Shown in pieces: positions 35,437-47,813 of a stretch of 64,000 bases of DNA. Numbering within the stretch: position 1 is the stretch's first letter; each line of letters opens with the position of its first letter. Under the pieces are notes generated by a model that worked only from the letters and a program-made list of their open reading frames with translations, was not told the DNA's origin and ran no database searches. This DNA is from Jacaranda mimosifolia. Lineage: Eukaryota; Streptophyta; Magnoliopsida; Lamiales; Bignoniaceae. A program made the translations under genes and the position numbers. Where the stretch lies: positions 30,865,379 to 30,929,378 of the forward strand of contig CM032132.1 in NCBI GenBank assembly GCA_018894105.1, given 5' to 3'.

Positions 35437-36168
35437 GCACTCATATATATTTTACTATCCTTAAAGTTGCCTTATCCATGTTATTATTACTTGAGTTTTA
35501 CCTTTCACTTCAGATTTCCAATTGGGAGTTATTTTATATTGAATGTAGTAAAAATGGCTCAAAAGGTATGTGTGTATTCATCATCTCCATTTCCCTTTGT
35601 TTTTTCTTTCTCTCTTGTCTTAGCTTTTTAATCTCTTTCTTGTCTTAACTTTTGCTTTCTCTTTTGCTTTAATTTGAAACTCCTTTGAAAAGAGAGAGGG
35701 ACACAAGTCTAGTTAGAGACATGAGAGGGGAACAAAGCAAGTCATTAAAATTGGATGTGGGGTGGAAGTGATAGAGTGTGAGAGGGTCAACGGGCCAACC
35801 AGCCTAGGGATGGGCTGGCCAGCACTGGGTTAGGGTGATTAGGGGCGGCTACACCAACATGCACGTATGATCATTCTCATAGTCATTATAAAAGGCATAA
35901 TAAATAAGAAAATAAGAATATTGCAATATGGACTTAATTAGCACATGATTCTTGCGCGTCGGTATTTTGGTCAATGAATCAATGCTTTAAAAATTAGATT
36001 ATATGTACATATTATTAATTCTAATGTTACGAGTGATATTCTTTGTATTGAAACACAATCAATAAATGTGTAGTCCTTTGGATTAGGCACATGGGATTAG
36101 AATATTGGATTACTAGATCTCCTTGGTTTTCATTTCCTTTCTAATTAGTGACCTTATATAACTATTTA
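35437..36168. other. Intergenic stretch, possible orphan first exon
   Basis: No full gene. At 35554-35565 the plus strand reads ATGGCTCAAAAG followed directly by the consensus donor GTATGTGTG and then a pyrimidine-rich tract. A four-codon first exon (MAQK) is seen in some small plant proteins with heavy-metal-associated domains, but no second exon was found here. The chance of coincidence is high. Confidence 0.25.
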
Positions 36169-39100
36169 CACTACTACAATACTAAGATTTGTGGGCATTA
36201 TTTTTGGCCTCTAAATGCTTAAAAAATGCCTCTAATACATGTAGAGGCAATTGGCTATGAAAGCCTCCATAGCTACGGTCGTGAAAAATATGGAAACAAT
36301 TATATAGATTGCCTCTATATGTAATTAATGGAGGCAATTTTTCACCATTTGAGGGCTATTATTAAAACCTACGTTCCTTATTCTTGAAGGCCCTAAATAG
36401 AAAAAGGCCTCCAAATCTTATATCAAAAAGGGCACTAATCCACCATGTGCCTCCAAAGAAAAAACATAGATATGTATTCAACTATACCATACAAACATTA
36501 CAATAACATATTTCTAATAACCACACAATTGTAACGTTTATCAACCAATACAACCCAATAGTCAAAATATCTCCAGAAAAATTCAATCAACATTTATTTA
36601 ACTCACAATATCCATTTTCAAAGAACGATCGTACAATTTATCTACATTTAGTAAAGAAATGACAATTTCATTTTCAACTAGAAAAAGAATTTATGCTCTT
36701 TGGTGTACCATTCCATATATTCATATCAAGTTGTACCTAAGAATAGTTTTATTCGAAGAAACATACAAATAATTCATTTCTCTTAGCGTGCTCTCCTTGG
36801 AAGAAATCCAGAACCACTATATAAAATCCTGCAGTGACAACTAAATTAAATTATTAAATCTCAAGCAATAATAAGAAGATCAACTATTATAGGAAATTTT
36901 CTATCCTGCAGTTACATTCATTTGCACAATGCATTACAATTTCATCAAACCAACGTCACATGATAATTCATAATACGCCAACAAATTACTGAAGAAAACC
37001 ATAATCTATGAAACCAACCGCATCTCTAAGAAATAGAAAAAAAAATAAATAAGAAATAGAAATCAAATTTTTATGAATGAAGTACAGAAAACTAATTTCA
37101 CATTAGCATAATGAAATCAACAGCACATAATAGCTCAAAATCATACTCCTAACCAACTGAACAGGAAAAGAAAAAAAAAAAAAAAAGGAAGTAATAAATA
37201 AGAATTTTATATGACAAAAAAAATATGGGGAAAATGCAAGCAGATAAGGCTACTCCATGAATCATCAGGAACAATATTCATTACAGAAATGAATATCATA
37301 TATATTTCAAGGTGTCAAGAAAAAAAGAGAAAGTAAGAAAAGTATACCTTGGTTTATCAATCCAACTCTTATCCATCTTATAATTCTTCTACTCCAATCT
37401 TTAAGTATATAAGTCAATTCTCCTATTTAATGACATCACATCTACTGAATTAAAAATAGGTTTCCACAATTTATAAACAATTCACAGTTACACAATATAG
37501 ATAATAACATATCTAGGGCAAAAGGTAGTAGGCCTAAGGTGCATGAATATAAGAAATAAATAGAATGACTTGAGTTTGTTTTATATGGTTTCAAATTCTG
37601 ATTGTATAACTTTGCTTAAATTAACATGTTTTCTAGTGGACAATCAATCATTAGGATTCTAATGTCATTTAATGTGCATGTATGGTTGTATTTAAAAACA
37701 AGACATTGTTGAATTAGATTGGCTTATTATAAAGTAATTGAACTAGATTGGATCAAATTAATTGAATTAATCACACTAGCATGTGAGGAAAAGAAAAAAA
37801 ATGAATTAATATTGAATTGGATTATTCTAAAGTAAAATGACATTAAACTGGGAAACTTATTGTCTATAAACTATTATCACTTACTAACTAAACGTAAGAT
37901 AAATGTCTAAAGAATGGAGTGTTATAAGTGTAAAAGTAGATAACAATCCTCTCAACTTAAAAACTTGTATGTATGAAATTCATAGTTTAAATCCTAACGA
38001 GCCATTAGTGTACATACGCATGTAAATAAAAAAAAATTGTTTTTTTCTTCTATTTATCAAGTTAAAAACAAGGGATTAGGAATAAAATAAAACTAATTAA
38101 AGTATAACAGATGTCAACATTTTCAACTGATTGACTTTGTTACACTGAAAGTCATGAATAAGCTCAAAATTTTCAAACATGGTATTTCTCGGACAAGAAC
38201 ATTTCAGCATTCTTAAAGAGGATGTCATATAGAATAAAAGGAAGTTGCTATCCACACTATTTCTGACTACTAAGTTAAAAATCCTACACATAGTCTTGAT
38301 TTGAGAAGGCACTTCTAACATTCTTGTAGTTCATTTTTCATGAGAAATACTAATCCTATATAATCACCACTATTTACTTAGGATTCGTAATTTGTGAGCA
38401 AAAGTAATAAAATTGTATTAATAATGATCACATTGGGAAAAGAAAATTACAGAGATGGCCTCCAGTTTTAGAAGCAGAAAAGCTATCCAAATCAAAGAAC
38501 CATGACATTTTATTGCACCATGAGCTTAGTATCTAGTCACATGAAAGCATCATAAACATATTTACATATCAATGTTAAACTAACCTTAGCATGAATCACT
38601 CCAATGGAATCAAGACACATATATCAAATACGTAAACTTGCCGCCATCCGAGCAAGAAACTGCTCCCCAGCCTCTTCAACTATCATTTTGAAAGCATGAA
38701 AATCCAATTATTCATCGAAAATTGCAGCAAGATAAATCAATACCAATGCCAAATCTCAATAAATTTCTTACATTTTGGTCATTTAATTTTCACCTAAAAG
38801 GGCTCATTGTTCTTTACTTGGTATGAAAATTTGTTGTCTACCTCATCACCTGTGTATCACCAAATTTATCTAAAATTTGAGACACCTTTTACATCATTAT
38901 TCCTAAAGATATTCTCATTCCAAAAAATAATAGCAAAAAGTAATTATTTTCAATACACAGCTCTTTGTTGTAATTTCATGAAAACACATTACAAATAGAG
39001 ACGTCTTATTCCTAATCATTTTAGAAATTTCCAATGGTGAAAAAACACGAAGAATCCAGATGCAGAGATGAATGGCATATAGTGATAATCTGGTTTCTGT

Positions 39101-40730
39101 TAAAATAGTCGTATGAATATTCATTTAATTTCATGATCAGCCAATAGATTGCTACTTACTGTCACATTTCCTAATTGAACATCTGAGTCATCTTTCTCAT
39201 TAACTAATGAGGATTTTACACCCATGTCTTGTCAAAAGGCAAAACTAACATGTGAGTTTAAAATTGCACATTCCTTTTTTTATTTTGCTCTATTCCCCCC
39301 CCCCCCCCCAACCTTTTTTCCTTTTTTGTCATTATTTCATGATTGATGAAATTTAAGTACCACAATACTCCTTTTAAATGAACTACGTCTAAGGACCTGT
39401 AATTAGTACCCCCTTTTAAGTTCCCATTAGGATAGGTTTTAAATCCTAACAATGTGGTTTTTTAGATGCAATAAGAAGATGTTGAGAAAGGAAATCCAAC
39501 ACTAATCTTTGTATATAGTATTTTCCTTCTTGCCATAAGTTCTGCTGGCATAATGGTTGTACACTAACCATTATGGTTGCCCTAAAATCACATAATAATT
39601 TCTCCATAGTATGTCTAATCAAGCAGAGAGTAAAAGCAAGCTCAACAATGATAGTAACACGAAAGTAAGCTATTCTACAATCAATTTAATGTATGTACAT
39701 ACCCAAACACTCACCAAGAATCCATAGATAGTATTAGAGGATTAGTACAGAAAACTGCCTCACATCTAAATGCCCACTAGTGCATTCAAGGTTGTATACC
39801 AAAAAGAAATTGTTCGACATAATAAATGCATGCATCTATTAATAATGTAAACTGCAACTATACCCGTTTCAGACAACTAATTTATAAGAAAATATTAATA
39901 GAAAAAAGAATAAAATTCTTCTTTTTATCCATAAAAAAAATTGTATGGAAAAACCTAACCTGAAAATGTGGTATTGCTTAATTAAGCCTCTCGCCACTAA
40001 TGTTTCAGTAATATCTAATCCAACAGAAAATTAAAGTCCAAAAATATAGATAGATAGAAAGAGAGAGACCAGAAATTAGAAAACAAAACCCAGAATGTAA
40101 ATAACTAAGATTCACCTCACTATGCCACTTCAGGAAGCCAAGTTTGATCTCCATTATCACTTACACAAAGTTCAATTGAAGTGGAAAATCCCTAGCTTGC
40201 AACCAAATTTGATTCAGCAACAACGAACAATTTTTAGCTAGAATTGTGAAAAATATTGAAGGTTGAAAATGAAAGTGTGATAAAATAAGGGATTTGCGGT
40301 GGATTTGCAATGGGTAAGCCTTTTTGGAAGTGAGGATTGAAGTGAAGCGAGTAAAGGAGTGAGCGACAGATCTGAATGTTTAGTTCAGCAAAATGTTAAT
40401 TTGACTTACTTTTCTATAAAAATATGAAATTAATTAATTAATTTTAATTAACTATTAATAGATAAAATAAAAATATATTACACCATGGGCCATTATAATT
40501 TTATCATTGGTTTTATGGGCCATTTGAAAATGGGTCTTTGTAGATAGGCCTCTGAAAATGACTATCATTAGAGGTTGTTCTTAATTGGGCCTTTGTATAT
40601 AGGCCTTCAAAAATAAATAACTACATTTAGATATAATTAATTTTAAATGGCCCACTTAAATTATTATTAGTGATTATTCTTATATGTGCCTCCATATATA
40701 TGCCTCTAGATATATGCATTTATTTTAGTG
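36169..40730. mobile_element. Non-autonomous CACTA-type element, 4.6 kb
   Basis: Left tip CACTACTACAATACTAAG and right tip (read inward) CACTAAAATAAATGC, flanked by a perfect TTA target duplication (36166-36168, 40731-40733). Subterminal zones repeat GCCTCTA, GAGGCAA and GCCTCCA at both ends (36200-36460, 40490-40710). No TNP1/TNP2-like transposase was found. The interior holds exon-like minus-strand segments with plausible splice sites, discussed as a finding. Confidence 0.82.
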
Positions 40731-40733
40731 TTA

Positions 40734-41065
40734 CTTGTTTTTTCCTTATTAATAGGTATACTTGTTTTATTTCATTCTTCTATAATGAATTTAAAGTCTT
40801 AAAGACTAGATAAGAACCTATCATTAGAAATTAAGGAAAGATATATAATAGATTCATTTTAAATTTCCTCACTACTTATCACAAGGAAAAGTCTAATAAA
40901 GTTTCTTAAACACCTCTAGATAATTAGGTATAGCCCGCAAAACCCTAATTTCTAATTAGAGTATTAACTTAAATTTTGACTACTAAATACCATGTGACAT
41001 AAGGTGTCTTTTAATATTAGGTGTGTTCTCCTACGTACGTACAATTTTAATTTTTCATCCCTTAT
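40734..41065. other. AT-rich spacer between the CACTA and Tat elements
   Basis: 332 bp without coding sense or repeats that I recognise. Confidence 0.6.
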
Positions 41066-41842
41066 TGTTGATGCAAATTCTATCGAACGCTATTTTTCTC
41101 GATCGGAACGACGATCTCCGAACAGACACGTAGTCTATTTCGACCTGGTAGAGCTGTGGGGTGGAACCTATAGTAGAGTAGCACATGTTAGGCTAGCCGA
41201 GAGGGCCCTCAGCTAAGACCCTCCGATGGTTAAGTTAGTCACTAGGTCTGGGATGTGAGAAATGGGCAGAGTAACAGTTTAATTAAGTGTTTTTTTTCTT
41301 ACCGTTTCACCGAGAGAGTTGAGTATTTATAGTGTATGTTTACGAGTGAAAAGACAGTACTCGCCTTGATGGGTTCCTTGCATAATTCTAGCAAGTAAGG
41401 GTAGTTTTGGTCATTTCGACTTGAGCTTATACTTTGCAACTATTAACTGTACAGGCCATTAAGCTAAACAGAGGAGAAGGCCACACCATCATTAATGTAG
41501 AGGTAACAACATCAATGATAAAGGTGACACAACGTCATAGCAATAAATGTGGATAGAAGGGTGGTTGAGGCGCATTTAATGTAGCGTACAAGGCGGTACA
41601 AACTGCCACTATTGGTCATTAAGCACTTAACTTTGCTTCAATCAGGATAGATGTTTAGCAGTCCAACCTTCTGGTCGACACAAGACAAGAGCCTCTGATT
41701 TGCTTGACCAAATCTCATTTTGGTCGATTAGAAGTGATATGGTTAGACCTCACGGTCGAATACAAGCTTAGTGGTGCTCAAGTCCAGTAGGCCCATTAAG
41801 TTTAATGGGCCTTAGGAGCCTTAACAGGATAGTCCGCTATCA
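41066..41842 (-). repeat. 3' LTR of the Tat-lineage gypsy element
   Basis: 777 bp. On the minus strand it starts TGATAGCGG directly after a purine tract (41843-41858) and ends GCATCAACA. It has a TATA box at 41331-41324. Downstream of it, the minus strand reads CTAGTGACTAACTTAACCATCGGAGGG, a phrase very common in R/U5 regions of plant Tat-type LTRs. The flank is CTTAT on the left; the partner flank is not in the window. Confidence 0.75.
41324..41331 (-). promoter_or_regulatory. TATA box of the Tat LTR
   Basis: Minus-strand TATAAATA inside CACTATAAATACTC, in the middle of the LTR, where transcription of the retroelement would start about 30 bp downstream. Confidence 0.7.
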
Positions 41843-41858
41843 TGAGTCCCCCCAACTC
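41843..41858 (-). promoter_or_regulatory. Polypurine tract of the Tat element
   Basis: Minus-strand GGAGTTGGGGGGACTCA immediately precedes the LTR start TGATAG. The second Tat copy has the matching GAAATGGAGGGACTCA at 61859-61875. Confidence 0.72.
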
Positions 41859-42075
41859 CAAGGTTCGACCTTAAGGAGGTCGGGGTTTGGAGTAGTTTCT
41901 TTGAGTTCTCGATGGGAAAGGCTTTGGCGGGAAAGACCATTTTGAATCTCGATGAGAAAGGTTCTGGTAGGAACTATTATTGATGGTTACACAAATATTT
42001 ATGTGCAGAAACCGGTGGTTATGAATTAAATGATCGGTTGCCAGTTACTTTAGTTGGTTAGGATTCTAGGGCAGC

Positions 42076-42083
42076 TATAAATA
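42076..42083 (+). promoter_or_regulatory. TATA box of the antisense gene, left copy
   Basis: TATAAATA in GCTATAAATAGTAG, conserved in position and context with 62004-62011 in the right copy. It lies about 120 bp upstream of the first conserved coding sequence. Confidence 0.75.
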
Positions 42084-42189
42084 GTAGATTTTCACCGTGT
42101 ATCTTTATTTTTACCACATAACTTCTGAGGTTAAAGTCTCCCTAAGTTCTTTCCGCTATATTCCTAGCTTTACTAAGCATCAAAGTATT

Positions 42190-44666
42190 AAACCTTTATA
42201 CTGTCTACTGCTAGCTCTGACTCTGAGGCTACCCGCTCCACTTTGAATAGTAAAATCGAGTTGAGTGAGACCTTGAGTGAAAGGTCGAGTAGCCCAAATG
42301 AGAGGGAAGTGGTTATAGGTAGGGGAGATAAGGGTACGGGACCCTCTAATCCTATAGTCAAGGATGTTGATGAGGCTGGACCTTTGGGTCAAGGTGGGGA
42401 TGAGAAAGAAATGGTGGTAGAAGAAGTACCTAGGTCAAGGGGTCAACGGTTCATAATAACGCATTATAGTAATATTGTGTCGACAATTTTGTCAAATGAC
42501 TTGGTGTCGATATGGGGGAAATATCATGTTCCGAATAGATTTGAACTGATACAGCCTAGAGCCTCCAAAAGGATGCATACCCCTCCCCGATGGTTGCATA
42601 ACTATTTTTGAGGATGCCATGAAATGTGGTTTGAGGTTCCCATTAGCTGACCCTATAGTCGACCTGCTGAGGGGTCTGTGAGTTTGCATAACTCTGCTTC
42701 TTTCCCAACTGCTTTGCTCTCATGTATAGCTTTGTGGTGTTAATGAGTATCGTTGAGGAGGCACATTCGTAGGCCAATTTTAGCCATCTTTTTCACTTGC
42801 ATACGTCCCAGAAGTCAGGATTGACTGGGGAGTTGGGGTTTTACTATTTAACCACGCAACCCCATAGGAAGGTTTTTAAAACTCTGTCATTATCACATAG
42901 CCAAAAAAGGAAGGAGCGATATTTTTACGTTCGATCTCCTACTAGGGTCGAATTCCATATTTTGAGGGGATAGATGAGGGGTAGGGTCGAGTTGGATGTC
43001 ATTGAGAATCCTTCATAGAGCAATGTTTTTATTCGAGATCTACTCGAATATGGTGAGATGGATGCCTCAGTGTTTATACAAGAGAGAAATTTGGTTCTGG
43101 TAGGTCTGTCGACCGCCGCCTTATGGTTTCATGCAAGTGCACAATTAGGTAGAGACTTACCCCTCAAATGGTGTTAAATATCGCTTTCTATAACTATTCG
43201 TTTGATAAAAAAATTTCATTCTTTCAAGTCAATCAATCATGAATCGTGCCCGTACGATTGCCATGAAGAAGCAACAGGAGGTGCAGCAGCGTAAGGAAGT
43301 GGCGGTGGCTCGTCGAGCAGCACAGAGTGCCGGGCTGGTCATTGGGGTCGCACCGATAAGATAAGAGACATCAATGCCGACTGAACAGAGTGGAGGGATG
43401 ACCAGAAGCTTGCCTCAACCAAAGAGAAAAGCCATCAAAACTGCAGCCTAAGCCTCCACGAAGAAAGTCGCGATTGAAAAGGGGAAGAAGCATATGCTCT
43501 TCCTCCTCCTAACTGAATGTGTAACCTTCCTTCATTCCTTGAATCCCGATTTGGGGAGAAAGTGAACGTGTCGAACAGTACGACTATGATGGGTGCTAGG
43601 GTGACATCGATGACGTCATTGATCGTATTGATAGCTGGTCTATTCGAGAATGACTAGGTCAAGATGCACAACCACGAGCAGTTGGCCGCTTGAAGGCCTT
43701 TATATACTATGTCAATATGGTAAGAATTAGGTTGAGCCTCTTTCGTTGAAACTTGAATGAAATATGAACATGCTAGGTAATGAGCTATTCTATTTTTCAG
43801 GTCAAGCAATGGGGGTACAACCTTCATCGTCAATTCGAGTTCTGCGAGACTGACTGGCTGGGGTGGAGGAAAAATGTGCTTAGCAGGAGAAGGAGTAGAA
43901 TGACTTATTGAAGACCAAAGTTCAGTCATTGGAGTCTAAGCTGGCTTAACTGACCAAACAATTAAAAGAAAATGATGTTAAGTTGCTGGCAGCAGTGGAA
44001 GATAAGAGCCAGGTCAAAGAGCAACTCAAGAAGACTGTCGTGAGCATTTAGGAGGTCTCAAATTTTGGTCGAGCATACAATTATGATAGCACACTAAGCT
44101 ATGCTCGAGCTGAATTTTTCAGAGCTCTGTCGGGGATCCGCAAGGAAGCAGTTCAACAAATCATGCTTATGCCAGCTTTTACTGAGGTGAGTTCTTGCTA
44201 AGTATGGATGACACTCAGGAAGCATTCGATCGCGCCGTCAAGCAGCTGGAGTTCCTTGGATATGTGTTTCGACTGGAGGATAAGGCAAAACTTAGCGTAA
44301 ACAAGGATGATAAACTACAGGATTTCTATAAGAATGCTCCAGTTGATAGTGGCATGGTAGTTCCTCATTCTTTTCCCCGAGTTGTAGCTGTGGGTGATGA
44401 ATTCGAATTTACTAGGGATTTTGCCTTGGAGATCAAGAACAATGAAGGCAATATAGCAAATTATTTCCCAATTGGAGGCCAAGTATTTCTAACGGATGAG
44501 GCCTTCCCATCCAGCAGGGCCCAGTCAACCTAGGATCGCAAAGCAGAAGGTCAAAGGCCCCACCTTGAGTGGTCGAGTGGGTTCCACAGAAGAACTCTTC
44601 AAGATAGTATATGAGGTTGCCACAAAAGCTGTGGCTCATCAGGGACAAGCTACGAGGTCGAGTTGA
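42190..44666 (+). pseudogene. Antisense extra gene of the Tat element, left copy (Transposase_28-like)
   Basis: Runs opposite to pol. A Ser/Glu-rich N-terminus (SSDSEAT near 42212) leads to THYSNI, VSIWGKYHVPNRFEL and EDAMKCGLRFPLADPIVDLL (42440-42680), which resembles the plant 'putative gypsy type transposon' domain (Pfam PF04195, Transposase_28). After 43100 come a basic segment, an intron at 43720-43800, a broken coiled-coil region and a C-terminal domain with MDDTQEAFDRAVKQLEFLGY (44200-44270), ending TRSS and TGA at 44664-44666. The first ATG is lost, and several in-frame stops and shifts make it a pseudogene. The function is unknown. Grande elements of maize relatives carry a comparable antisense gene (gene23). 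Confidence 0.68.
43720..43800 (+). other. Intron of the antisense gene, left copy
   Basis: 81 bp with donor ATG|GTAAGA and acceptor TATTTTTCAG|GTCAAG. The right copy has an intron at the same place (62853-62929), and the exon sequence on both sides is conserved while the intron is not. Confidence 0.75.
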
Positions 44667-44855
44667 TGCCCGTTTGTGTTATTGTTTATTTATTTATTTT
44701 GTAATATAGGGTTTTTAGGCCTTTGAACAACCTCCCTTTTTAATGAAGTATTAGGTCGAGTCGACCCTTCTCTTTTTTATGAATTGCTTGTTACTTTATG
44801 TATTTTTGAGAATGATTTCATTATCCAACCGTAGGTTTTGTTTCATAGTTGTTTT
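44667..44855. other. Tat spacer, left of the copia insertion
   Basis: Non-coding 3' flank of the antisense gene. It continues at 56335 once the copia element is removed. Confidence 0.6.
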
Positions 44856-47101
44856 TGGAGGCTAGAGTAGCATTAGGATCCATAAATCAAAATTTCATAA
44901 GCTTAAAAATAACTAAGCTACTCAAGCTACCAAGGATCTAGACATGCTATAGATCTGGATTAGGATGAAGAACTATCTCTTGTAGCTCAAAATCAAGGAG
45001 AATATCAACTATCTCTCACGAGTCCAGAAACTGTCTGTATCTGGCACAGCCAAAAGATGACAACAATTTCCCATCCTAAACTGCTCAAAAATTCACGAAA
45101 TTAAATATGTAACACCTAAACACACAGGGGAATCTAGTTTGAAAAATTGGAGCCAAAAATCCTTCTGGATCGGTCCAGAAAAATTCGCCAACCGGAAGCT
45201 GCTGCAGGTGGATCTCCAAAACCGAGCAAGTCAAGTGCCTTGCCTCTATTGATATGATCCACACACCAAACAATATTCCAATTTCCCCTCACTAGAAGCT
45301 GCAGTTAGATAGGAGAAAATGAGGTAGAGAAGGCTGATTTTCAGGTTGGGAAGAAGAATGAATGCAAAGCTTCAACTCATGAAGCAATGCATGGAGAGAG
45401 ATAGAGATTTTAGAGAGAATGCAAGAATCTAATTCTCACACTTTTAAGCCATTAATTTCTAATTTTGCATGCTCTCTATATCTATATATAGAGGGTGGAA
45501 TGTGTGATGCTAGTTGGCATCACACCTTCCTCAAGGTGACTGCCCAAGTGGCATGCCAAGTTGGCAAAATTCAAATTCAAGTCTTACTTGAATTTCAAGT
45601 GCATTTCAATTTCATTGGAATCTAATTCCAAATTAATTAAGATGCTAATTTAAATGAACATTTCATTTAAAATTTCCCTCCAAATAATTATTCTTTCCAT
45701 TAATTAAATTAAATACTTTAATTTAATTAATTAACCTTTGATTTAACTCTTAAATCAAACAAGCTTAACTCTTAAGCTTAAATTAGTCAACTTAACTCTT
45801 TAAGTCAACTTGTCCAAGTGATGGTCAACAATGTACCAAATAATTAACTCCTTAATTATTGATATAATTTAACTCTTAAATTAGTTGATTAATTTAACAC
45901 TTGAATTAATCAAACCAAAATTGACCGTTGGATTGGACCTGTTGAAAATCGGTCACCAATGGGTGATTTTTCCAACACCTAGAAAATTGCTCTACCAATT
46001 TTGGAAGTTATTTGGCTTTTGTGTGTGACCCAATAGGTTCTACCATTCATTGGACATGGGCTCACAACTCTTTGTGACTTTTGAATATCTCATATTCATT
46101 TTAGTTTAAAACTTCTTTTAAACTAATCGACTCAATTCAATTAATCGCATTAATTAAAGAGTACCCAACTCCATAGTCGATGTCCAACCTCAAGCCCATG
46201 GATCTAACTAATTGGTCGAAATGAATATTCTAGAGAACCATCATAGCTCTACACGTACCATGTAAATACAGTCCTTCTATCTCTTATCTCCCGAAAGAGG
46301 CCTAGTGCAAGATATTTGCCGGCTCCCTAATAGCCTCGATAGTATGTCTCTATTCTCAACGTTCGATTCTCTTGCATGACCTCACATTTGGAAAACTCCT
46401 TTTCCAAATTGTCACACCACCTTGCGCAAGGAATTCTTGGAATCGATCATTATAGAACACATAGGAGATGCACTCGCCCTTCACAACAGCGAGGAGTCGG
46501 ATTCTATCTTGGATCTCACAAACCTCCATGCCAAGTAGCTCATACCCAACCTCAACCCGAAAGACCCGCTAAGTGGTCAAGGAAGAGTCAAAGCATGAGG
46601 ACCGGACACAAGGTTACCATGGATCCTCAGGTCAGAGGACTAATAATATGCACTGGCATAAGTGGGAGAATTGATCACTACCGACTAGCTACTACGACTC
46701 TCTAGTGGATTCTCCGAAAGGTCTTCAATACCTTGTTATCTAACAAGCACCCACTAACATGCACCCGTATCTCATACAGATTGCTCATGGAATGGAGCAA
46801 TATCCAACTCTTGGATTTATGCATCGTTAGTGCAAGTCTATTCGGATCTTAGATGCCTGTCTCATAAGATCCTATGACTTGGATGATTTAAGATCACGAT
46901 CGTGTAAGACTTATTTCATGGTCATCAAACCAAGTCCCGTAGTCATGTGTGATCTAAGGGCTTCATCCAAATGCAAGTGAAGTAATAAAAAGCATAAGAT
47001 AAAGGTGGCCATATAAGGAATATCATTCGATCAAGATTGTTTTACAAGGAAATAACTTTTACAAGGCCAATCTGATTGGCTTGCTGGGCACTATTCCAAC
47101 A
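44856..47101 (-). repeat. 3' LTR of the copia element
   Basis: 2246 bp, aligning with 54104-56334 throughout. Contains a near-palindromic TATA region, CTCTATATCTATATATAGAG, at about 45473-45492 that could be the core promoter. The minus-strand purine tract TTTTAGGGTAAATGGGAAAT adjoins its upstream edge at 47102-47122. Confidence 0.9.
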
Positions 47102-47149
47102 ATTTCCCATTTACCCTAAAACCAATGCCCCGTGGACTTGAGACCCATT

Positions 47150-47781
47150 TTCTCAAGATGTTCTTCAAATACCTCTTGCTATTAGGGGTTTAGACAATAG
47201 TTCTGCTAAATTCTCTTTTGAGGCAACTTAGTGTACTTAGCTGTCGCCTCTATCAATTTGATATCATATATCAAATGATAAAGTATTTACCGTGTTTGGA
47301 TTACTGATGAGATCTTTGCTCAAGTCCAAAAATTGTCTTCCAAAGACAATTGTGGGCTCATGCACGCTAGGCACTACATCCAACTCTTGGATGAAGTTTT
47401 TATCCAAACACCTTCCTTTTGAGGTTTCCAAAACCATAAATTATTTCACCTCAGTGGTTATCTTGGTTGTGGTGTCTTGTTGAAACTCTTCCAACTCACC
47501 ACACTGTCATTGAGGCAAAATGTTAATCCAGAAATGGATTTGAAGTCATCTACATCATATTGGAAACTTGAATCCAAAAACCCCTCTAGTTTCACTTCTC
47601 CATTGTCGTATACTAAAAACAAGTCCTTAGTCCTTCTCAAGTACTCAAGGATTGCTTTAACGGCTATCCAGTGACTCTCACTGGGATTGGATTGGAACTT
47701 ACTCGTAATTCTTAGCGAGTGTGCCATATCCAGTCTTGTACATTGATCTGCATATATTATGCTCTCAATAGGGGGAGGCAT
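47150..47781 (-). pseudogene. Copia RNase H and pol 3' end
   Basis: Minus-strand fragment opening near 47781 with DQCTRLDMAHSLRI and continuing with ESHWIAVKAILEYLRRTKD and FLDSSFQYDVDDFKS-I-SG, the standard copia connection and RNase H N-terminus. Further on, ASKENLAELLSKPL and a GLRYMG-like ending lie in another phase (47160-47260). Stops and at least two frame changes. In the living relatives this enzyme removes the RNA template during reverse transcription. Confidence 0.82.
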
Positions 47782-47813
47782 AAGGTATGTGGAACATACT
47801 TTGTCTCTCGTTG

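Noticed and set aside
40116..40154. 13-codon first exon MEIKLGFLKWHSE of a captured gene
   Set aside because: It has an ATG and a GT donor, but another frame over the same bases reads equally well (CVSDNGDQTWLPEVA) and its phase does not fit the next exon-like segment, so I do not call it.
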